Positions 57,957 through 64,000 of a stretch of 64,000 nt of DNA are shown in pieces. Made by a program: the position numbers and the translations under genes. The stretch spans positions 105,503,842 to 105,567,841 of the forward strand of contig OZ022500.1 of NCBI GenBank assembly GCA_963989385.1. The letters run 5' to 3'. This stretch comes from Ctena decussata (taxonomy: Eukaryota > Mollusca > Bivalvia > Lucinida > Lucinidae). Every line of letters begins with the position of its first letter. Position 1 is the stretch's first letter. Below the pieces are notes generated by a model that worked only from the letters and a program-made list of their open reading frames with translations, did no database searches and was not told the origin of the DNA.

Positions 57957-58499
57957 CATTGGGCACACATCATAAAAACATAAAATAAATTCAATACATA
58001 CTAACAACAACGTACGTGACATGTAACTTAGTTCGCCACTTCAGTACCGTGATACAACGTTGGTTTAAACAGTATTTGTTTCAGGTAAATTACATGCATA
58101 ACATTTTCATAGTACAAAATGGTTAACAGGATTTGATAACAAGCATCAAAATTTATACAATCATCTCCTGATACAACGTTGTCTGACGTTTTTATCCACT
58201 GGAAATATGCTAACAAATTTCTTTGAAAAAAAGACAATGCTTTGTTCCTTTTTATCAGGGTAATATATGTATAACCATCCAAATTGACCCTAAAATGGAC
58301 ATCTATGTAAAAGGCAGCCTGATCAAGGTCTGGAGCATTGGCCAAGTGCGTTAGAAAAGACAATTCCTGCTCAGATAGCTACACTTGACCAAGTTCAAAG
58401 AGAGAGGCTGTCATAGAAAGAACTGAGCAAAAGTTTGGGGTTGACACAGTAAATTGTATACATATGTCATAGGGTCTGCTTTTTATATGAAAATATCAT

Positions 58500-58710
58500 T
58501 TAAGGTAAACGGACATAATTTCAGGGGGAAAAATTTTGTCAATCATTTTGTCTTATTTCTCAGTTGGCGTCAACTCGTAAAGGAAAGACTTAGTTCCTCT
58601 GGGACCCCAATTTGGAAGGACCATGTATTCCAAGGAAGCAAATAGGTAGCCATAACTGTTGTTCCCCTTGGTAAAACTGACTGAAGTAAAGGGAAGTATA
58701 CCCATTCATC
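58500..58710 (+). repeat. Dispersed repeat family F, downstream of the racemase
   Basis: GTAAAGGAAAGACTTAGTTC, GGGACCCCAATTTGGAAGGA, GTTCCCCTTGGTAAAACTGA match the family. Confidence 0.5.
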
Positions 58711-60050
58711 TTTAATTTTCTGCCATTTTGCAACAAAATTTTGCCTTAGAAATAAATTTTTCTCAGGTTCAGAAACTTTACCTTTGTTGATGTTTAATAC
58801 GTGCATGTATAATGTCTCAGAAGAATTTTTAAAAATATATTTTCATAAAGAAGAGCCACATAGTTAATCTTTATATTATACAGTGATTTTTAGAAGTGTT
58901 TTAAAGTCCTGTTTTTTATGACTGATGGTGTAAAATGTTAAATTTTCATAACTTATTGATCACTACATGTATATGCAAATTATTGTTGAATTTTAAGACT
59001 ATTTGTTCTGTGAATTGAAACATTTTATTTCAGATATATTATGTCATTCTGTCTCTGCCTTTAGAAAATATACCTTAGATAGGTTATGTCAAACCAGTTA
59101 TGCAGTTTGCTTTATTTATGCTGTCCTCTCGGTGACATTTGAAATTCAGAGCCCTGTGGATTTTTCTTTTAGGGGAAAACCACATTTTTAATAGTTTCTT
59201 TACTCACATTTACATGTATAAACATACTTGATATGTTCGTATGCTTATTGTCTCTTGACAAGATGATGTACAGACAGAGCCCCTTTCGGAATCTCAAGAT
59301 TAATGGATTAACCTCCAAGTTAGATAACGCCCTCTATTTCAAGAAGTACTTGTCCTGCTTTGAAAGGGGTTGCTTTTAGAGAACGAAAAATAAGATTTTT
59401 TTTCTTTTAAGGGTAGCCGTTCATTAAAGATTTCTCTATAAAACAAACTGTTTTAGGGTATCTTTTTACTGTTAATTGTACTGTTAATAAACTGAGAGAT
59501 TGCAGAAAGCACGTTGGTTTGTTTATTCATTTATTTATTTTATTTTATTTTTTTTGTATTTCTTTCGTTATTTCTCCCAAGGTAAAATAAAGGACTTTAC
59601 TGTTTTTATTTTGTTTCTCGGGTTATGTATAGTGTTTTGAAATATAGATATACTTTAATTTTAACAAAAAATATCGTCCAGTCTCATTTCTTCCGACTTT
59701 TTTTATCTGTGTATTTGTTCATGTCTCACTTTTTTGTCTATTGTTTTGTTTTGCTTGTTAAAAGATGAGTGTGTTTATAATTATAGATTGAATGTATTAC
59801 AACTTGTTTATTTATTCAGTTCTCCTACCATACTTATGTTTTCTGGTCAAGAATTGTATCTTTTTTAAACTACACAGATACGACATGTAGTATACACTTA
59901 ACAAAATTCCTAATTGGTCAGTTTTCTGCTTTCCAGAAATGTGATTTTTAAGCAATACTTTTGAATATCATTATACTAAAATTTTGGGTTGTTAATTCTA
60001 ACTTGTTGACTACGATTTTAAAACTTTATGTTGAAATCAAAACTTTACTG

Positions 60051-61115
60051 TAACGAACGTGGCCCTAAAGTCGTCAGGGCCCTAAGGTCGTCATCACTCT
60101 TTTAGCTTCATTCTTTTCCAGCTGTGTCACAGAAATGTCTGGAAGCGGGTGAAATTCAGAAGATAAATATCTTAATTTTGTTATGCAGTTTACATTTAAA
60201 GCTGGTTTTAAACTTTCTTCCAACAAACGAAGAGAAAACAAGGGAACACATTTTTACTTAAAATGCTAAGTCTGTCGATGGAACAAGCTGGTTCTGATAG
60301 CGGTCTGGCGAACCAAGATTGTCACGCTAGATTCAAGTTTACAATGACCAAGGCAGGCGTGTTATTGAAATTATTCAACCTTGAAAATAGACTCACTGTG
60401 TGTTTTAAGACAAATATTTGGACACAAGAAAAGTAAAATAAAATAAAAGAATCTTCGATGCCATGAGACCTCAAATAATTCAATTGGTCAGCCACATCCC
60501 AATAATCTTATATTCCATTTCCACTGACAACATTGTTATCTGTCAAATGATTAAGAACGTATCCCAAAACAAAAGAAAACGTGTGCAGTCTTATCGGGAT
60601 CTTCAATGATCATTTTTTTTTAATCTTAAAACATATACCTATATACCACCATTGCTACAGGAAAACAATCTGACCAGAACCCCGGACCAGACTCTGGTGT
60701 ATGCATAGGCCAATCTGTTTTTTTAAAGCACCATTATAATAAGATTCTTTCTGTTTGATGATCATTTAACGGCAAAATTAATAAATATTTGTTAATTTGT
60801 TTCTTGACATGTAATTTAAAAAAAAAAAAAAAAAAAAACTTAAAGAAAGACAACACGTCCCTATGTCGACACTAGGGCCGCACTGATGACGACTCAAGGT
60901 CCCATAGGTCCTAAGGTCGTCAGGCCGACCCTTCCTCTGTAAACAGTCTGTTTTTCGATGTTTTCTGCATTAAATTGACCAGTTTCTTTATTGAACATCC
61001 CTTTGGAATGGCTTGTCTTGTCGGTACCATAACGCATCTATAAATAGCTGTCACCATATGCACGAGGTATTCGTTTAAATGCACTGAGGTGATGACCTTA
61101 GGGCCACGTACGTTA
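60051..61115. mobile_element. 1065-bp TIR element with CCTAAGGTCGTC subterminal motifs
   Basis: TAACGAACGTGGCCCTAAAG at the left and the reverse complement of TAACGTACGTGGCCCTAAGG at the right; the outer TA may be the target. The core CCTAA(A/G)GTCGTC recurs at about 60064, 60080, 60909 and 61093. No protein frame. Confidence 0.72.
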
Positions 61116-61974
61116 CGATTAGAGCTAAGGTACCCCCTTCAAGTGTAAACCATAGAATGTAAAACTACATCAAACTGCCACAAGATCAAGGCATTTCAGC
61201 AGTAAATAAAACTTCCATCATATTAACATGAAATCTGCCAGTCATCATGAAATTTTAGCTGTATTAATTTGGATATCGAACTATTCAAATCACCTCCGTT
61301 TGAATGTTTGAATATATGTTAATAGGCGCCTCAAATTGTAGTAAATTATTTTGCAAATGCATAAGTTTTGTTCTGTTTCAATTCTCGTAACGTCGTTCGA
61401 CGTTCCCCAAGTGGCTCAGCGGTACGTATCCATAGTTGCACAAACCTGGCGCAAATGTCCGTCCATATATACAGTTCAGAGCCACACCCAGAATGTCACT
61501 CAAAAGTCACCTGATAGCGTATATCTGGCCAAAAGAAGCGGCATAGTATCACAAACTAAATCGCACGTGTTCAATGTCCCACATAAGTCCTTGGATTTAC
61601 CTTACAGTTAATGGACGGATGTTTATCTGTTTAAAGTAGGCATGGTTTTCGGAACTGTGAATTGTGCTGCTTGTTAAATACAAGACTAAATCTGCATTTG
61701 TTCTTCCAAATTTGAAGCCAGAATAATAAGGCTAAATTCTATAGAAAAAGTGACGATTTAGAAATTTTGTTTAGTGTATTATTGACTGCAAGTCTGTGAA
61801 CTTCTTTATTTAAAGTATTTCTTCACACCAGTAGGTTAAAATTTTCAGCAGGCCTCCCTGAGTTTTTTTCCGTCGCTGTACTTTTGATGACAGAAAAATA
61901 CTTTGGTATTTTCTGCTTTCTTGCTGTGACATAGATTTAAGCCGTCATTTAAATCGCCTTGATGCTTTTTAACC
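61116..61974. other. Anonymous DNA
   Basis: No gene or repeat recognised; the 86-codon frame at 61351 has no known motif. 63689-64000 is likewise empty. Confidence 0.5.
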
Positions 61975-62100
61975 AATTAATGCCTAGCGTCCTATAAAAA
62001 TGACATAGGCACAAACAATGCAGACCCAGATCAGACGCCGCAAAACGCGGCGTCTGATCAGGGTCTACACTATTTGCATAACATTTACAGCAATTTCTAT
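61975..62100. repeat. Hairpin repeat family I
   Basis: CAGATCAGACGCCGC / GCGGCGTCTGATCAG stem with an AAAAC loop. Similar pieces (CTGCCTGGCGTCC, CAGATCAGAC) occur at 16370-16460, and CAGATCCAGATCAAACT at 47755-47850. Confidence 0.55.
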
Positions 62101-62129
62101 AAAAAAAAGACGCCAGACACCCTTTAAAT

Positions 62130-62365
62130 GAGCCGCAACACGACAAAACCAACAATGTGGTTGTGCACCCAGCGCAGACTAAGATCAGCCTGGGCATCCG
62201 CCCAGTCTGATCAGAGTCTTCGCTGTAACCATGCAAGTAGCTTAGACCTTTAGCTATCTCTTGAGCACTTAAGTAAGAGTCTGATATAACTAGGCGACTG
62301 CATAGGACGATCTGAGTCTGCGCTGGGCGCACAACCACATTGTTGGTTTTCTCGTGTCGCGGCTC
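62130..62365. mobile_element. 236-bp fold-back MITE, copy 7
   Basis: GAGCCGCAACACGAC ... CTCGTGTCGCGGCTC, AAAT at 62126-62129 and 62366-62369. The internal segment lies in the orientation of copy 5. Confidence 0.88.
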
Positions 62366-62430
62366 AAATGATGAAAGAACTCATCAAATTTACAAGGATA
62401 GAAGAGTTCACTCGGCATAAAGGGGTTAAT

Positions 62431-62761
62431 CACAGGGTATAATCGATTCCGCTAATTTTCGCTTCCTGCAGAGACTGTCCGTCATATTTGGCTTCCGCCG
62501 AGACTGTCCGCGAACTCTTGCTTCCTGCCGAGACGTCTGTACATGATAAATGGCTTCCTGCAGACTGTCCGCGTGATTGTGCTTTCTGCCGAGGCTCTCG
62601 GCAGGAAGCAGAGTCACGCGGACAGTCTCGGCAGGAAGCCATTTTTCGAGGACAGTAGTCTCTGCAGAAAGCAAGAGTTCGCGGACAGTCTCGGCGGAAG
62701 CCAAATATGACGGACAGTCGCTGCAGGAAGCGAAAATTGGCGGAATCGATTATACCCTGTG
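62431..62761. mobile_element. 331-bp fold-back element with CACAGGG ends, copy P2
   Basis: Same architecture and ends as 46131-46463. TTAAT is duplicated exactly at 62426-62430 and 62762-62766. Confidence 0.9.
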
Positions 62762-62942
62762 TTAATTGAGACATAAAAGACGTATCTCAAAATTATTACC
62801 AAAGACCCATTTTAACTGGAGTCTGCAGCAACAATACTCAGTCTCATTATTGCCAGTCTAAATAGTCTACTAAATAAAAACAATCTTGTTTCATATGATG
62901 TTAGTATTTCTTCTTTATCAATTTATGATTTGTCAGAACATT

Positions 62943-63688
62943 ACTACTCTTGTTGAGGCACCCCAGCAAGTGGTTTTTAGTGGAACTTTTTTCTTTAAAG
63001 ATGCTTAAATATCAAAATTTTAGGTTTAACATACCCAAAACCATTTCTGGTAGCTAAATACTGACTTGCAGCATATTGCATGGCCTCTTTTGTCTATTTT
63101 TATCATTTTTTGTTTGGAGGTGGGTTTTCCAATAGTAAAAATATTCCTTCTGGTTTCCAGCCTTTGATGAGGTTCATTTTAATTTTAATTAAGCTAGGAA
63201 CCACCCATTATGACATCACAACAGAAATGATGTCATCACTAATCACCTGATCTGTTTTGGAATATGATCATTTCAGCAAAGGGTTGCTTGCAGTGTCAGC
63301 TACACTTATGCATCTTTTTGTTTTCCAAAAAGATATTACTTACGAAAATAACTGCTATAAGATATAAGAACGATTTCTTCTGAACTGATTTCATGTTAAT
63401 TTTATATGAAATGGTAAATTTCAAGAATGTGCTTGAAACATGCCACCCCTACAGCAATAATGGTTATCTTGAGGCCGCCATTATGAAACTGAAAAAAAAA
63501 ATTCATTGCAAGAGATTACTTTCCAAGCTTGAGAGCATGCCAATGAATTTCAAAAACTCTACTGGACAAATCTGACTACGAGAAATGGCAGTAAATTGAA
63601 CCATGTGAGTGGAATTTGCTGTTTCTTTATCCTTTAAGTATAAACTTCGAAAAACCACTTGCTGGAGTGCCTCAACAAGAGAGTAGCT
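62943..63688. mobile_element. About 745-bp TIR element
   Basis: TTGTTGAGGCACCCCAGCAA / reverse complement of TTGTTGAGGCACTCCAGCAA, then GTGGTTTTT, about 35-bp TIR. The interior frames (60-82 codons) are unrecognised. Exact ends uncertain by a few bases. Confidence 0.72.
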
Positions 63689-64000
63689 ATAAACTGTAAA
63701 AATCCTACTCACACTTACCCTAGTGAGCAGTCTGATAGAGGTCTGCACCATATCTTTCAGTATTGAGGGTCACTAAGGTGTCTTCATTTGTCGTATAGTA
63801 GCTAGGGCTGAATTTGGTTGGAGTTGAAACGTTATACCATACAGCACAAACATTTAAGCTTCATGCGTTGAATAAGCATTCATGTTGCATCCAGAGGAAC
63901 GTATCTATGTATTGTACAGTATTTCAGTTAATATCGGAACAATATGCAATAATAATGTACTCCATTATTTACACCGGCCACTGTCTTCCCATTAATGAGA

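Larger units (their letters stand above)
57474..60050. other. Racemase 3' flank and anonymous AT-rich DNA
   Basis: Candidate AATAAA at 57901-57906 and 57984-57989; the true polyadenylation site is not resolvable. Fold-back MITE at 57781-57956 and family F at 58500-58710; otherwise nothing recognised. Confidence 0.5.

Overview
This is a gene-poor, repeat-dense animal (eukaryotic) window, most likely from a bivalve mollusc, probably a heterodont clam. The reasons are a nine-exon alanine racemase gene (a gene known from bivalves, where D-alanine serves as an osmolyte), several tandem-repeat elements of the bivalve 'Pearl' type with AGCTCACCTGAGC hairpin caps and ACGG/GACG microsatellites, an RTE-like LINE, Penelope-like reverse-transcriptase debris, and many TIR/fold-back MITEs. 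Species is not determinable by eye.

Layout. 1-12.9 kb holds Pearl-like arrays (1-470, 9551-11611, 11760-12882), TTAA-flanked 485-bp MITEs (768-1792, 3046-3530), 236-bp MITEs, a possible retroposed 3' end with AATAAA and 29 A, and a nested pair of TA-flanked elements (4721-6655). 12.9-17 kb is mostly anonymous AT-rich DNA. 17.0-21.1 kb is an array of roughly 0.7-kb units with two further elements inserted. 21.2-25.8 kb has a Harbinger-like TIR element, a decayed reverse transcriptase and an inverted pair of tRNA-derived SINEs. 26.2-28.8 kb is another Pearl-like array with a MITE insertion. 29.5-34.6 kb is a nest in which one repeat (family J) appears to be split by a 4.38-kb TIR element, a 3' fragment of family G and a 100-bp hAT-like element. 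36.6-39.2 kb is a 5'-truncated RTE-like LINE with an 11-bp target-site duplication.

The only host gene I can support is alanine racemase, 41693-57473 on the + strand: nine exons, 402 codons, every exon junction in frame, PLP lysine K48 and catalytic tyrosine Y285 present, and intron 2 using a GC donor. Its larger introns are packed with MITEs, SINE pieces and a 2.5-kb Pearl-like array. 57.5-64 kb is downstream sequence with further TIR elements (57781-57956, 60051-61115, 62943-63688), a 236-bp MITE and a 331-bp fold-back element.

No CRISPR array, operon or multi-gene biosynthetic system is visible. The most unusual material is (i) the intact racemase with a Gln where bacterial enzymes have an active-site His, (ii) a 331-333-bp fold-back family with CACAGGG ends and 5-bp target duplications, reminiscent of Transib/RAG-type transposons, (iii) a 236-bp MITE family present seven times, and (iv) the unidentified 4.38-kb TIR element. 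Coordinates of repeats were read by eye; identities are estimates unless stated as exact matches.
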